From Apus apus (lineage: Eukaryota; Chordata; Aves; Apodiformes; Apodidae): a DNA stretch of 64,000 bases. The translations under genes and the position numbers were made by a program. The stretch spans positions 41,190,905-41,254,904 of the forward strand of contig NC_067312.1 of assembly GCF_020740795.1 (NCBI RefSeq), read 5' to 3'. Positions 14,601-28,135 of the stretch are shown piece by piece; the stretch's first letter is position 1; each line of letters starts with the position of its first letter. The notes beneath the pieces were generated by a model. That model searched no databases and was not told the origin of the DNA. It worked only from the letters and a program-made list of their open reading frames with translations.

Positions 14601-17600
14601 CATCCAGTCCTACTTAAAGCATGTGATTTAATTAACAATAAGTAGTTAAACATATATAAAAACAAACAGCAGTAATTTTGATGTTGCACACTTTTTTCAT
14701 GACAAATCTAGATTCTTATACTGTGTTCATCAAACATATAATGCATTTGTTATGTACCTCTTGCAGCGACTAGCAAACACCTCACCAGGAAGTACCATTT
14801 CTAGAAGCAGTCCTAAATTTAATGGTGGACAGTCTCCTCTAAACCCACGATATGACAGGTAAGCCGGGTTTGCTTTTATTAAGTTTAAAAAGACTGGGGC
14901 TTCACACTTCTCTTAGAAGAGCAAATATTGTCAAGTAACAGAGAGTAGCTTTGTATGATTGAGAAGGAATGTGTGACTGTAACATATGATCCAAGTGTAT
15001 TGAAATCAATAGAAACATTTTCAGTGACTTCAGTAAGCTCAGGAGAACTTTTCTCAGTGCTAATCATGAACCTACAGAGAGTTCAGATGCCCTGTTTCTT
15101 GGTCTTGGACTGTTTTGATTCTAGTTTGATTCTCAGTCACCTCTCTGTGTCTCCAAGATACTGTAAAAATCTACCAAGGATCTCTGTTAGCTAGCTTATT
15201 CAGGAAATTAAACGTTTTTGATCCTATCTTTAGTCTGTGTGTCTGGTTTTTCCATGTAATAATGATGACAAAGGTATATAAGCCTCACTTTTCTAAACAA
15301 TAAACATCCTCATCTCACACTGACATGCAAGAGTAGTGAATACATGTGGATCTGTCATCATCATGTCATCACCTGTCATCACTATTTGGCCACTTGGAAG
15401 TAGGAATTATCTTCAACTCAGTAACAGCTTTATAATTGGTGATTTTCCCCAGTGTTCAGGTCTGCCATTATACTGCGACCTCCCAGCCCCTCTGGCAGCA
15501 AACTGTCTTTATGAGGCTTGATACTGACTTCATCTGCTCTAGCAATTTAGTGTTTTACAACCATTCCCAATAGGACAGAGCCACACTGTTTTTTTTCTTC
15601 TCTGCTCTGACTTGGAGACCTTTTCTACCTCCCTTTACTTGGCGCCTGTCCCTGTCTTGCTGCAGCAGCAGGTTAATGATTGTAACCGTAGCAAACTTTT
15701 AAAAAAAGGTTGGTTCTTATAAGATTTACTGTATTAATCTTCCCTTTATTTCTTTACATTAATGAAAATTAAATTGTTTTTTTCTGTAAGCCATATTGTC
15801 ATTACTGTCACCATTTGAGTATTGTATATATTACCACATCCAGACTGACAAAAGAGAAGAAAAAAAGGAAAAAGAAAAAAGAGGCCTTTGAGGGAAAGGG
15901 GAAGAGAAAGAAAGAACTTTCATGGAAAAATTTAAGTTTTGTGTAGCCTGCCAAACTGTAAGAAAACAAGTTTCAGTGATTTCTTCCACCACTGATCTCC
16001 TGAACTCTTTTGTCCCCTGTTTCTATATTTATAGTTTTTACTTACTGGCCTACATGCCTCTGTGAGCAAATGCACCCATTTAAATTAGATACAGTATTTC
16101 AAGGTCACTTTACATGTCTTAGAATAGGCCAAAATTAGGTAAAGCATCAGCTATAATTATCTGCCTTTAATGTCTTCATAGTATACCACACATTGTTTTC
16201 TGAATATTTTTTTTTTCTGTGTGTCAATAAATAAGCATGCTTACTGAAACTCAGGAGGTCATAATTAATAACATAGATTATATATTTAATCTGAGCATCC
16301 TAAGAGATGTGATTGAAAAATTTAGAAAGGTGAAATAATAGGCATTAACATATGTATTAAACTGTAGAGTTAGCATTTCTAATTATTTGTTATTCTAGAA
16401 TGGCACAGATTTTGTTGTGAAGAACAAATGTGGAATAATTCCCCCTCCCCGCAATATTTTCTTATTAGATCATCTCATTCTTCTTGTGTGGATGAAGATT
16501 ATGATTCTTTAGCCCTTTGTGATCCTATGCAAAGGATAAACTGTGAAGTTGACAGCTTACCTGAGAGCTGTTTTGACAGTGGTTTGTCTACACTGAGAGA
16601 TTCAAATGAATATGACTCAGAAGTGGAATACAGGCATCAAAGGATTTTTCAAAGGTCACAGTGTATGCAAGAAAGCTTTGGTGGTGATGCTTCTGATACA
16701 GATGTAAGTGCCGGATTTACTCCTTCTCTAAGAAAGACCTTTGGTTGGAGGCAAAATAAGTTTCCAGTTTTTAAAATTAAATAACCTTTGCCCATATGCC
16801 AACTAAAGCTAAGTATTTTAGATGCATACATTTAAATAAGATTAGTGACAGTTTATAGGAGAATGAATAAATAGTTACTCCTCTTTAAGATAAAATGCAT
16901 GTTTTGACATTCTTGGTAGATTTTTAATGTAATAACTTCATTTTTGAAGTACATGAGGGTTGAAGGTTGTTAAACAGCATGTAGACATGAACCCTTTTTC
17001 TAATTATTAAAAAGCAGATACTATAGAAGTAAAATCTGGTCACTTTCTCTTACTATGCTGTGGCAGTGAATGAAAAAAACATGAGAAAAACAGCTGCTAG
17101 TGCATACATTGACTTACATGGTAGGTCTCTGAGAATTAAGAAATATAGGAAGGTGTTATTCTTTCCATTTTATTTTTAGTAAAATCGAGAGCTTTACTGA
17201 TGGCTGTGTAGCAAAACTAGTATCAAGCACAGCGGATCACAGGGGCTTTTTAGAGCAGATGCTTTACTGTGCATTTAGTAGAGATGTATATTCTCTGTTT
17301 GCAGTTAAAAATGCTATGAGTAGTGCTGAGTTCAGTTGTCCTGTATGTAATTTCATTTGAGTAGTAATTGCATACTGAGTAGAAAAACTCTTGTTTTTTG
17401 TAAAATAAGCTTTGAAATAAAGTGTTTGTTTATTTTAATTAATTTTAATCTTTAAATTGTCCCTATGCAAATTAATGTGGTCTACTGCAAACATTACTGA
17501 AAGTGTATATACCAGATAGGAAATACTTTTAGGAACCAAATGTAGGCTGTAGTAAGCAGCAAATGTGAATAAGAACAGAATTAGCCCAGTATTTTGAGTA

Positions 17601-20600
17601 GAATTACATAGCTCTATTTGGTCCTTTGTCTCTGTTTAATCCAAACTGATAAATTACTTATTCAGTTTTAGCTGTGTCTTTTGGAAAAAAGCATGCTTTT
17701 CTCACTGGCGCTAACACACTTGCTTGTACTTCCAGGTTCCAGAGATCAGGGATGAAGAAGTGTACAGTCCTGATAACAGCAGTACAGTTTTAGACTGGAA
17801 GCCCTCACGACCAGTAAGTCGAAGCAGCTCAATTGCTTCAACAAGGAAACACATATCTGCTCTCACCCCTCAGGTAACTGGTTCTTTAGGGTGGAAAAAA
17901 AAAAAAGAAAGAAAGAAAGAAAAAAAAGTGTTAGGTTTAGAGGATATTTTTTTAATATGAGTTGAATAGTGGGATTATTTTTTATTTTCAGTCAGATGCA
18001 ACTGAGTGTTCTCCGAAATACCCCAGTTCAGAGAAGGCTTACAAGATTGTTCTTGCGGGAGATGCAGCAGTGGGAAAATCCAGTTTCCTTACAAGACTCT
18101 GCAAGAATGAATTTCGAGGCAATACAAGTGCAACCCTGGGTATAGTTATTGTTCTTAAAATACTAAAGTGCATATCATTGTTGTTCTGCAGACTTGGGTG
18201 AAAAGATTACCCATTTCAATGAATTACCCCTTGCAATGAATTTGCTTTCCTGAATATGCACATGCAGTTTCTTAGGCTGTGATATCTAATTGAGTGCTAA
18301 AGCTTAGAATTGGCTAATTGCTGTTTGGAGTGAATAGCAGGGTACTGCTCTAATCTAGTTTCTTTTTGCAAGGCACAAAGCCTGTTCGGGAACAACACAA
18401 AGCACTAGAAAAGAGGAGTTTCAGTATAATGAACTTGGAATGGGTGTATGATCCTTTTCACTATTTTCATTGCTTTCTTGTCTTCTCAGCTCTTTTGGCC
18501 TTCCTCAGTATTTTACATTATGCTTTGATGTCTTTCATACTACTTTTTGTCTCCATTTCTTTGAAGTCTTATTGAAGCTTTGGTTTAAATGCAGCTGGAG
18601 GGATTTCTGACTGGCTTATTATATATATTATTATGGCTGTCAGCTAACAAACTAATCTTATTGATTCCAAAGACCAAATTTTTGCCTTCCAATCAAATCA
18701 CCGTTATATATTTGTATTACTGGCTCTGACCCAGGATTTTTGCTCTAATTAATCTTTTTCCTCCTTGCCTTTGAAATAAATTCTGTTTTATAAAACATTT
18801 TCTCTACTTCCATAAATCTGTTCAGCAAAATAAAGCAGAGAGGGATCTTCTTGTTTGTTGATCAAATTTGTTTCAGTACTTCTGGGAAAATGCGAGGGCA
18901 AAATATTTCTTTAAATGTTTTTTCTAAGGACAAATTAAATGCATTCAAGAGATTGATTATTGTAGTTCAAGGCTATGTGACATACTGAAATCTCATAATC
19001 AATTAAAAGGGATGAATTTTGAAATAAGCTGTATATGACACATAGCTATTAATTTTATGAGGGTTTTTTAAGGTTATTGATGTTTTTTATTAGACTACAC
19101 ATATTCTTTTCAGGTGTGGATTTTCAAATGAAAAGACTAATTGTTGATGGAGAACCTACAGTGCTACAACTATGGGACACAGCTGGGCAAGAGAGGTTAG
19201 TGATCCTCTGCACTTACATAATCTCAGTATTGGTTTGTTTCTGAAAGACATTTGCCTTTTTTCATCTAGATGAAAAAAATTCCAGTAAATATTATAAGGC
19301 GCTATTGTAAGTAAGTGAGTAAAGCCATATATAGATGTCTATACACAGATGTGATTTTGCTCTGGTGAGTCCCCAAGAAAGGTGGAATGTTTATTTTTTA
19401 GCTTTGGTGATGCCTGACATATCTCTGCAGAGAGGAATAGTTGAGGTTCACCATAGCATTAATTAATTAAATCCATCTGTCCCTCACTTGCAATACAAAA
19501 ATATGGTGGTGTACATTGTTTCTTCCATTTTTAGCCTTTTGCTTTCTTTGTTCTTACAGACCTGGATTTCTGAGCAGGCTTTGTCTTAGAGATTCCCTTC
19601 TCCTCTCCCTTTCTTGAAGTTCTTGATCCTGATTTGCATTGTATTTAGTACATGAACACTTCTCCCCAAAGACTTAAAAAATTTCTGGCAAACTTGTACA
19701 GATTACTGAATGTATATGTAAAATTTTTCAAGTTACTGCGTAGACTTTCCTTAAAATTTAATTACATCCCTACTTGACAGCCATTACTACTTTACTAATT
19801 TTGGGGGCTTCTTTACAAGCTTTTGGGGCTTGTAAAGAGGTTAATCTAATTCACTTTAATCAGCTCATTGACCAAGATTTATATTGGGCTGTATGTGTTT
19901 ACTTTACCTGAATGAGTGATTATGTGAAGTAGGCAGTCAGAGGCTAAATTACTCTCCTTCCACATAATGAATTTCTGAAAAATATTTTAACATATAATGT
20001 AAAAACCTAGTTGTTGCACTTGTTTATTAAGTAGATTGTGTTACTTTAACAGCAAAGATTACTATAACTGATTGATTCATACCTGGAACAAGTGTATTGG
20101 TTTCATATTTTTAAAGTGTAGCAGAGTAACCCACTCAACTTAGGAAGTTCTATACAAGTGAAAAAATTCTGCCCTCTAATCAAAAGCTCAGTGCAAAGCA
20201 GAATATTTGGAATAGATACACTGTAGATTGTTTTGATACCAAAAAAGTTGCTTGCTGTTCAGGACAGAATCCTGTGGAACCTTATTGGGCATTTGTAGGC
20301 CTGCATCACCAGTTTTCAAGAACTACTTATGAAAGAAACTAGGAGAAAACTCATCTTGTAATGTGGAGATAATCTTACTCAGTAGTGCAATAAAGTAGTA
20401 TTGCATTCTTAATGATGTTAAATTGAATTATTTTTTTAATATGGCTTTATGCAATTTTTTTTTTTTTTCTGAAAGATTCAGAAGTATTGCTAAATCATAC
20501 TTCAGAAGAGCAGATGGTGTCTTACTGCTATATGATGTAACATGTGAAAAAAGCTTTCTCAATGTGCGAGAATGGGTGGATATGATTGAGGTAAGATCTT

Positions 20601-23600
20601 TAAGTATATCCAAATTACAAACTGCCTTTCACTGCATTTTTAACCTTATTCTTTGAAGATTTGAGTAACTGTATGTTGAAATTAGTCAGAGTGCAGTCTC
20701 GCATAGAGGTAAAAGCCATAGAGGTAAAAGCCACGTGTAAATTCTAAATGTATCCTGGCGTATTCAGTTAGTGTTAAAACGGATGTATCTTTTTGTATAG
20801 AAGAGTATCATGTAATCACGGTCTCCCCATTCACTTCCTATTGAAATGAGCATGAGAGGCTATTTCAGATACCCTCTTGTAGATGGGTTGAGTATTCTTT
20901 GGATTCTCTGCATTTTTAACTAGTGTGTTAGGTTCTGTACATTATAGTTCAAGCGAAATTTTCAGTACTTCTTTCTACTAGTACATCTTGTTTGTTTATT
21001 TGAATAAAAATTTGAATTTAATGAAAAAGACTTTTCTCTTGTACCAGAGGTGTTTAATAGGAGGGAAAGTGATAAAATCTTTAATTCATCTATGAATGGA
21101 ATTAATTTCTCTAAATCATGGTAAAGGAGCTGATCACTTTTACGATAGTAATTCTTTCTTATAGCATTTAGATACAGTAACTGTTTCCATTAGATGAACA
21201 TAAGACATTCCTTGTTGGGAAACAGGGTTTATGGGAATGGAAGCATATCTTTGCAGGCTGGTTTAGCTGGCTCCTTACATATTGACTAGCTTTTCAAAAG
21301 ATCTTGGCATGACTTTTGTAATTTCTCATTTTTTGTGATGACATACAAGACTTTTTTTTTTTTTTTTTTTGTGGGAAGGAAATCAGTATAACATCATGAT
21401 GCTAGTTGTTTTTTTGTATTCTGAGTGTTCTAGCAATAAGGAAATAAAATCCTCTTTACAGGATGCAACTCATGAGAATATTCCAATTATGATGGTGGGA
21501 AACAAAGCAGATCTCCGCCAAGCTGTTACAGAACAAGGGCAAAAATGTGTGCCTGTAAACTACGGAGAAAAGCTGGCTATGGTAAGGTCCAGGTCTACCA
21601 CTTTGGCATAAAATAGTCTTAAGAGCTTTAATCACAGAATTGTCACAGTTGAAAGGGACCTCTAGAGATCATCTAGTTCAATTTCCTTCCTAAAGCAGAA
21701 TCCCCTAGAGCACATTACACAGTGCCACATCCAGGCAGGTTTTGAGTGTGTCCAGAGAGGGGGACTCCACAACCTCCCCTGGGCAGCCTATTCCAGTGCT
21801 CTGTCACCCTAATAGCAAAGAAGTTGTTTCTCTTATTTACATGGAACTTCCCATGTTCCAGCTTGTACCCATTGCCCCATGTGGGAAAACAGTAAACAAA
21901 AGTAATTTACTGATCATTAATTCAAATCTACTAATTAATTAATGGATACTTTTCATTAAAACAATCCTTTTTTCATGGTGTTTGCTTGGCTAAATCACAT
22001 CTTAGTGTCCTCTGAGCTGAACTTCATTATTGGTTGAGATAGTCTTCTCAGTCTTTATGGCGAAAAAGTGGATGGACTAAGAGATTGAGTTTTTCTTCTG
22101 CCAAAGAAAAATTGCCAGTGGAAGTATGATGCACACTAATAAGCACATGAGGCTTTTTGCCCGGCTGTCCAACTTTGTGTGGAATATTTTCATCTTCAGG
22201 AGACTATCTTGTGTTCCTGCTACATCTGCAGAAACAAAAACAGAACTCTCTGCTATAAAGAGAAGTTTTTTGCATGTATTTATATGGAGGACAAGGGATG
22301 CACATATCCCATATTTTGCAGAAAACCAGTAGAGCCTTTAGAATCTTGAGTTGCTGAGTGGCTGTGCAATGGGTTGATTATGCCAGAATGATATTTCTGA
22401 TTCAGCTAGAATACCAGATGCTGTAGTTCATGAGTTGCTAACAAGCTGAATTTAGTACCCTGTCCTAACAACTCTCTTCCTATTTCTGCAGTCTTTTGGA
22501 CTACACAATTGAGTTTGGACATTAAACTTATGATGTGCTTTTATTCAGTTATTAATTCAGAATATACAGAGTATAAAAAGATACAATTAAAAAGCTGCTA
22601 CTGGGTTGTTTTTTTGTTTTTGTTTTTGTTTTTTTCAGTGCTAAAGTGAATATATGGGTGAATGAAGAGTACCAAAAGAAATCCTGTTCATTTAAATGCA
22701 CATCATCATTCTTAGTATTATCGAGGAAAGCATTTATAATTGAATACACATTTTTAGATGGAAAAAAAAATCAGATTAGTTGGCTTAACATTTTATTTTC
22801 ACTCACAGACTTATAATGCGCTATTTTGTGAAACAAGTGCTAAAGATGGATCTAATATTGTAGAAGCAGTTCTTCATCTTGCTCGGTAAGTAGCCGTGTT
22901 TCTATTTTTGAATAAACACATCCAAGTATATTTTATAACAAGTACATTCTATGTGAATGTGCATATAAAGACATGTACATTTAAAATTGTACCAGCATCA
23001 AATTCAACAAACTAAATGAAGAGTACCATGTTAAATCATTATAGGGAAATGCAAGACACTATTACTCTCAGGTGGATCAAGTAACATATTTGCTTGCAAA
23101 TGTTACCATGCTAAACAAATGTTAGAAGACCTACCAAGCTGGTGAAAGATCTGAAGAATAAGTCCTATAAGGAGAGGCTGAGAGAACTGGGATTGTTTAG
23201 TTTGAAGAAGAGGAGGCTGAGGGGAGACCTCATTGCTCTCTACAGCTATGTGAAAGGAGATTGTTGTTGGCCTCTTCTCTCAAGTAATAATGACAGGACA
23301 AGAGGAAATTACCTGAAGCTGTACCAGGGAAGGTTTAGACTGGATACTAGGAAGAATTTCTCTACTGAAAGAGTGGTTGGACAGTGGAACAGGCTGCCTA
23401 GTGAGGTGGTGGAGTCATCATCCCTGGAAGTATTTAAAAGGAATACAGATACAGTGCTTAGTGACATGATTTAAGCACTGAACCGGTAAATTAAGTTATG
23501 GTTGGTGGATTTAGGTTATGGTTGGACTTGATGATCTTCAAGGTCCCTTCCAACCAGGATGATTCTATGATTCTATAACGCTGTCTCTATAAGATTTAAA

Positions 23601-25629
23601 TTGGACATCAATTAGGTAGCTCACAATTTAAAAACCTATTTGGAGAATGGATTACATTTTTAATGGTACATGGATTTAATTTCTTAATTCTTTTTTAAAT
23701 TAACCTCAAATCCATATAATTCTATGTGTAATGAATTGTTAAATCACAGAATCACAGAATTGTCAGGGTTGGAAAGGACCTCTAGAATTGATCTGGTTCA
23801 ACTCCCCTGTTAAAGCAGGATCCCCTAGAGCACACGACACAGGACTGCATCCAGGCGGGTCTTGAGTATCTCCAGAGATGGAGACTCTGCAAGCTCCATG
23901 GGCAGCCTGCTTAAGTCTTTCAGATATATTAATATATATTCAGTTTTATTACTGACCATTCCAATGTAGCATACTTTCTTTGAAGTCCCATTCTTTAAAT
24001 TATTTAAAAGGTAGTAGTTCCAGGTTTATCCATTTAGCAACCTGATATTTCTGTGATAATGTGCAAGTCAAACATTAGACTTCTACTACCTTTCCAAGCC
24101 GTTCTTGGTTACAATGTAATTTTGAAGGGTTGAGAGTATGTAATGAAGCCTCAGACTCTGACTTTTCAGTTTAATACATGGAGCTCAAGGCCAGAATTAC
24201 AAGCAATATTAATGTGATTTTTGCAGCAGCCTAGTGCATAATCAAACGTTCGGATGCTTGGTCAGTATTTGATTAATTCTTAAAATACTACTTGTTAGCA
24301 TGGCTTGCGTACAAATTACTGGCTCTCTAGAGAGGATCATTGCTTCTTCAGGAGTATTTCCAAGAAAACGTATCTGTCGGAGAAGCAGCAAGAAGATAGG
24401 TGTTTATTTGGCAGTGTCAATGTGAAGTGAATTGCTGTTTCATTAAATGACTCATTTCCAAGAACCTGGCCATGAATGCAGCAGTGGGTTATGAAATTAG
24501 AGAACTTACATAGCACAATTATCTGAAATTAATCACAATTGTAAAATTGTCTCTAGTGTTTAAACATGATAAATTTTTTTAACTCTTTCAAGTTTAAAAA
24601 AATATTTGGGCAGCCTCTCTTTTCAGAATCTCAGAGAATACCCAACTCAGCTTGGGGTTTTTCTTCATAAGGTTCATTGATCCTCAAAAATCTATACCTT
24701 AACTAGAACCTTGGTCTGGAATAGTTGGCTGTGATTTCTTTACTAAAGTCTAACTAATTTGTATTCTTTGAAAGAAGCGTTTCATTTTGAAATTAAAAAA
24801 TTTTAAATGAACATTTCATTAGAGCAAATAGTCTTAAAGACTTACCTGTTACCAGTTCATACCTTTCTGACATCATGTTGAATATTAATACAGTATTCTG
24901 AGAGAAACATAATTAATTTATTCTACTAATATGAGGACAACTTAAATTATTTTCTCTTTCTCTCTCTCTCTCCCTCTCTCTCTCATATATATATATGTAT
25001 ATATATATATATACATAGTCAATCATGAAATCATATTGCTGGCTTTTAACATCCTATGGGGCCCATGATAAGAATACAGATCAATAAACACTCATACATA
25101 GAAAACTTTTAAGTCTGCATTTATAATAGAAATCCAGAATTCCTCAGAGGGCAAATTTATGCTTCCAGTGGCAGTTATTTAGGTTTATGTTTTCACCTAT
25201 TCCATACCTATGATAATACGTTGAAGTAAAAAAAAAATAAAATATTATCAAAGGGAGAGGGAAAACAGAACATTATGGAGTTATTACATACCAGAAAGTA
25301 TTATATTTCTATCAGTAACTCTGATTTCTATAGAAATATTAGTATTGCTTCCACAGTAGAAACTTAAGAGACATGTTTATTCTGTGCCTTAAAACCCATA
25401 GTTTTATCCATGCAATAGATCATACTGAGCCCTGTAAGATATACTGGGAGAAATGGAACAGTTAATATGAATAGAAATGTAGTAATTGCATGCGTTTTGT
25501 TTGTTTGTGTTTTTTTGCAGCGAAGTCCGAAAACGAAGTGATAATCAAGATGATGCAAGGTCAGTGACCAGGCTGGCTGGGACACCTGTCAAAAAAGTGG
25601 CACTCACAAAAAACTGTTGCAGTGTTTAA
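5621..25629 (+). CDS. RASEF: RASEF (Rab45): coiled-coil Rab-family GTPase, 16 exons, 5' end missing
   Basis: RASEF is an atypical large Rab GTPase with N-terminal EF hands, a coiled coil and a C-terminal Rab domain; it acts in membrane traffic. Exons seen: 5621-5767, 6564-6654, 9408-9503, 10597-10674, 11164-11279, 11962-12030, 13365-13449, 14767-14858, 16469-16703, 17736-17873, 17992-18139, 19114-19195, 20476-20590, 21462-21581, 22809-22885, 25521-25629 (TAA stop). All have AG/GT borders and compatible phases, giving 598 residues in the window. The first five or six exons are Glu/Lys-rich heptads (coiled coil). Exons 8-10 form a Ser/Asp-rich linker. Exons 11-16 encode the GTPase: P-loop GDAAVGKSS (residues 405-413 of the visible part), DTAGQE (453-458), NKAD (511-514), SAK (547-549). 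The chain ends NCCSV, with a Cys pair suited to prenylation. The EF-hand exons lie outside the window. No frameshift or stop was found, so the gene looks functional. Confidence 0.96.
10777..10800. repeat. (TTTG)n microsatellite
   Basis: About six tandem TTTG units lie in the RASEF intron that follows the exon ending at 10,674. Confidence 0.9.
12312..13268 (+). mobile_element. CR1 LINE reverse-transcriptase fragment lacking its 3' end
   Basis: Translation in three frames shows CR1 reverse-transcriptase blocks: a V-x-L-D-F-T-K-x-F-D motif near 12,390, a PQGSV block near 12,555, the FADDT catalytic block near 12,645, and the RT tail to about 13,260. Frameshifts and stops break it up. The usual 3' UTR and tail repeat are absent, so this copy lost its 3' end after insertion. 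Its right edge is only about 95 bp before the RASEF exon at 13,365. Confidence 0.9.
17895..17928. repeat. A-rich (GAAA)n tract
   Basis: A short run of A followed by GAAA repeats lies between the RASEF exons ending at 17,873 and starting at 17,992. The whole intron is only 118 bp. Confidence 0.85.
21631..21885 (-). mobile_element. CR1 LINE 3' fragment, antisense
   Basis: It begins atcacagaattgtcacagtt (reverse complement of a CR1 tail). The typical CR1 3' UTR blocks follow: agggacctctagagatcatct, cctagagcacat, ctcccctgggcagcctattc. It sits about 50 bp after the donor of the RASEF exon ending at 21,581. Confidence 0.92.
23126..23577 (+). mobile_element. CR1 LINE 3' fragment
   Basis: It encodes the CR1 RT tail ([18 protein letters not shown], then [20 protein letters not shown]). 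The 3' UTR follows and ends in two copies of the tail repeat, gattctatgattctat. It is 5'-truncated and intronic. Confidence 0.93.
23743..23915 (-). mobile_element. CR1 LINE 3' fragment, antisense
   Basis: It starts with a doubled aatcacagaatcacagaat tail, then ggttggaaaggacctctagaattgat and the cctagagcacacgacac block. It lies about 165 bp after the previous CR1 in the opposite orientation, so the two form a loose inverted pair. Confidence 0.9.
24961..25014. repeat. (TC)n(TA)n compound microsatellite
   Basis: TC repeats at 24,961-24,984 run directly into TA repeats ending near 25,014, in the last RASEF intron. Confidence 0.9.
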
Positions 25630-27049
25630 ATGACAGATGCTTTTCCTAATCCTAAAGAACTTGTCTGCTTAAAAAAAGTTATATATATATGAAGGATTTC
25701 AATAATGTATTCTTTTTTTGGGGATTTATACATTTGTGTATTTAGAAATTGCACATTGTCTTAAAAATCTAGACTCTCTGCTCATTCATATTTATGCATT
25801 TGCTTTATCCCATAGGGTCTGGTTTCACTTTTCTTAAGTAATGCAAGTCAATGAAGTAATCTAAGAATTGGTGGTACAGCAGTTACTGCATAAAATATTG
25901 TAATATATTTTATCTCCTTTACTTGCTTGTTTCTTTATGGGCTCACTATTTCTTACATACAGAACATAATAATATATATCACTCATAGGAAAAGACAAAA
26001 AATTACAGCTTTAGTTAATTTTATCTCTTTTTGCTCATGTCTGCTTATATAGTTTTTTGAAGGCCTCACGTTATATGTTGATGAAACGTTTCTCAAGAAA
26101 ACCCCAAACCATTACAAGATTGCCTAGATCTAGGTAAACCCTAAGTTCAGGGTACAAAGTTCAACAATCTCTGTTGGGAGAAGGCAGTTGATGATGCATG
26201 GGGTTCTGGTGTAATTTCATATAAGTTTGTGAGAATTTATTTAATTTTGAGAGTTGGGGTTTGATTCAGAACTGAGAAGTAGGCTTTATATCTGATTCTA
26301 CACAGCTCAGAAGTGAAAGGAACACTTGCATGGACCATTAACATTCAAATTCTGGAGACATCATGATGCCTATGATATGTAGGGTTACTGAGATGAATTA
26401 ATGATCTAATAACCTGCCTGTTTAGGCTAGGTAGTTGTTAGTATTACAGAGAAATATGGGTTGTAATTTTTCCCGTGTTTTTCAAATGCCTGCCATTCAG
26501 ACACTAATTGAGGGACTGTAGTAGTATAGAGGAGTCTGTTTCAATGGATATTCGTTGTGTTTTTGAAGTTTTAAACCTGCAGGTGAAATAATTACTGCAC
26601 ATGCACAAGCATCTGTATAAACTATTTGGTAAAACAAGTCTCTGAAATTAACAGCAACTATTGACCTTAATGAGGATTTCTTTGCCTGATTTTAGGAAAA
26701 TTCTGAGAAACTCAGCAGTGGGTGGTAGCTTTAGGTGTCAGCATCTCTAAAACCAGAATTATTATTGCTTGTAATAATTCCAAATGGTCCTATAGTGTAG
26801 TATAAATCATAGGTATTTCTACAGTCGTGATCCAGTTCTCAGCTTTCACGAGTTTTCATGGGAATGGCAGAGGGCCCCTTTAGAGCCAGCAAACTGTTTC
26901 AGTATTTGTATATTAATAAAACATCTCCAGGCTGAAACCTAAGCTCAGTAAATCAACCTTTGATAAAGTTTTATGGACTGATTGGAAACCCATATAACTA
27001 GGAGCTGCAACTGCATATTATCAGCACTATATTTAAACAGTCATAGCCT
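25630..27049 (+). other. RASEF 3' UTR (probable), with candidate polyadenylation signal
   Basis: This is AT-rich sequence directly after the RASEF stop codon. AATAAA at 26,915-26,920 is the first canonical signal before the CR1 insertion. Further AATAAA motifs occur at 29,571, 29,746, 29,774 and 30,320, so a longer UTR is possible. The true end cannot be decided from sequence. Confidence 0.5.
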
Positions 27050-28135
27050 GTGCTGTGTTACCAGTTTTATGAAACGGGAGTTCTCAGAAGCAGAATGATA
27101 CATTCTCTGGATCAAGTGGAGGCTATTCATGAAGCTTTCTTACTCCAGCTCAAGGAGACATTGCATTCACAGGCTCACATTCTGCTGGGGGATTTCAACC
27201 ACCCTAATACCTGTTGGAAAAATAGCATGGCAAGCTGTAGGCAATGCAGGACACTCCTGAAATGCCTCTATGACAGCTTCTTAAGACAAGAAGTAGACAG
27301 CCCTACCTGAACGGATGCGTTATTGGACCTGATAGTCACAAGTGAACTCCTCAGGGATGTCAACATTTAAGGCAGCCTGGGCTGCAGTGATCATGCAGTA
27401 GTGCATTTCACTGTCCTAAGGGGTGTGAGGCAGACGAGAAGCACAGTCAGGACTCCTAAATTTTAGGAAAGCAATCTTCCAGCTCTTCAAGGAGTTAGAA
27501 AATTGACCCCTGTGGGAAGTAACCCTCAGGGGCAAGGGACCAGAGCAGAGGTGGCTGATCTTTAAGGATGTTTTCCATAAAGTGCAGATTATCTCAATCC
27601 CCAGGTGTAAGAAGTTGGGCAAGGAAGGCAAGAGACCAGTGTAACTGAGTCGAGACCTGCCGGTCAAACTAAAGGCAAGATGGAGCTACACCACCATTGG
27701 AAGCAGGGACAGGTGTTGGAGGAAGAGTATAGGGATATTGCCCAATTGTGTAGGAGCAAGGTCAGGAAAGCCAAGGCACAGCTGGAGCTGAACTTGGCAA
27801 GGAATGTGAAAAACAAACAAAACAAAAAATCAAGAAGGCCATCTATATGTATGCCTGGTCTGCCTCAAAAGAATATGGCCAGCACATCGAGAGAGGTGAT
27901 TCTGCCCCTTTACTCTGCCCTGGTGAGACCTCACCTGGAGTACTGCATCCAGCTGTGGAGCCCCCAAGACAAGAAGGTTGTGGACCTGTTGGAACATATC
28001 CAGAGGAGGGTAACAAAAATGATCAGAGAGCTGGAGCACCTCTCTTACGAAGACAAGCTGAGGGAGTTGAGGTTGTTGAGCCTAGAGGAGATAAGACTCC
28101 AAGGGGACCTAATGCCAAGAAAATCTAATACCAGA
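27050..28135 (+). mobile_element. CR1-type LINE with internal deletion (endonuclease part joined to RT tail)
   Basis: From about 27,050 the translation shows an endonuclease block with GDFNHPNTCW near 27,195. A frameshifted connecting region follows, with [20 protein letters not shown] at about 27,740-27,800. The RT tail ([20 protein letters not shown], then [20 protein letters not shown]) comes at 27,900-28,110. The catalytic RT core between them is missing. An open frame at 27,680-28,450 crosses the element end and should not be read as a host gene. Confidence 0.88.
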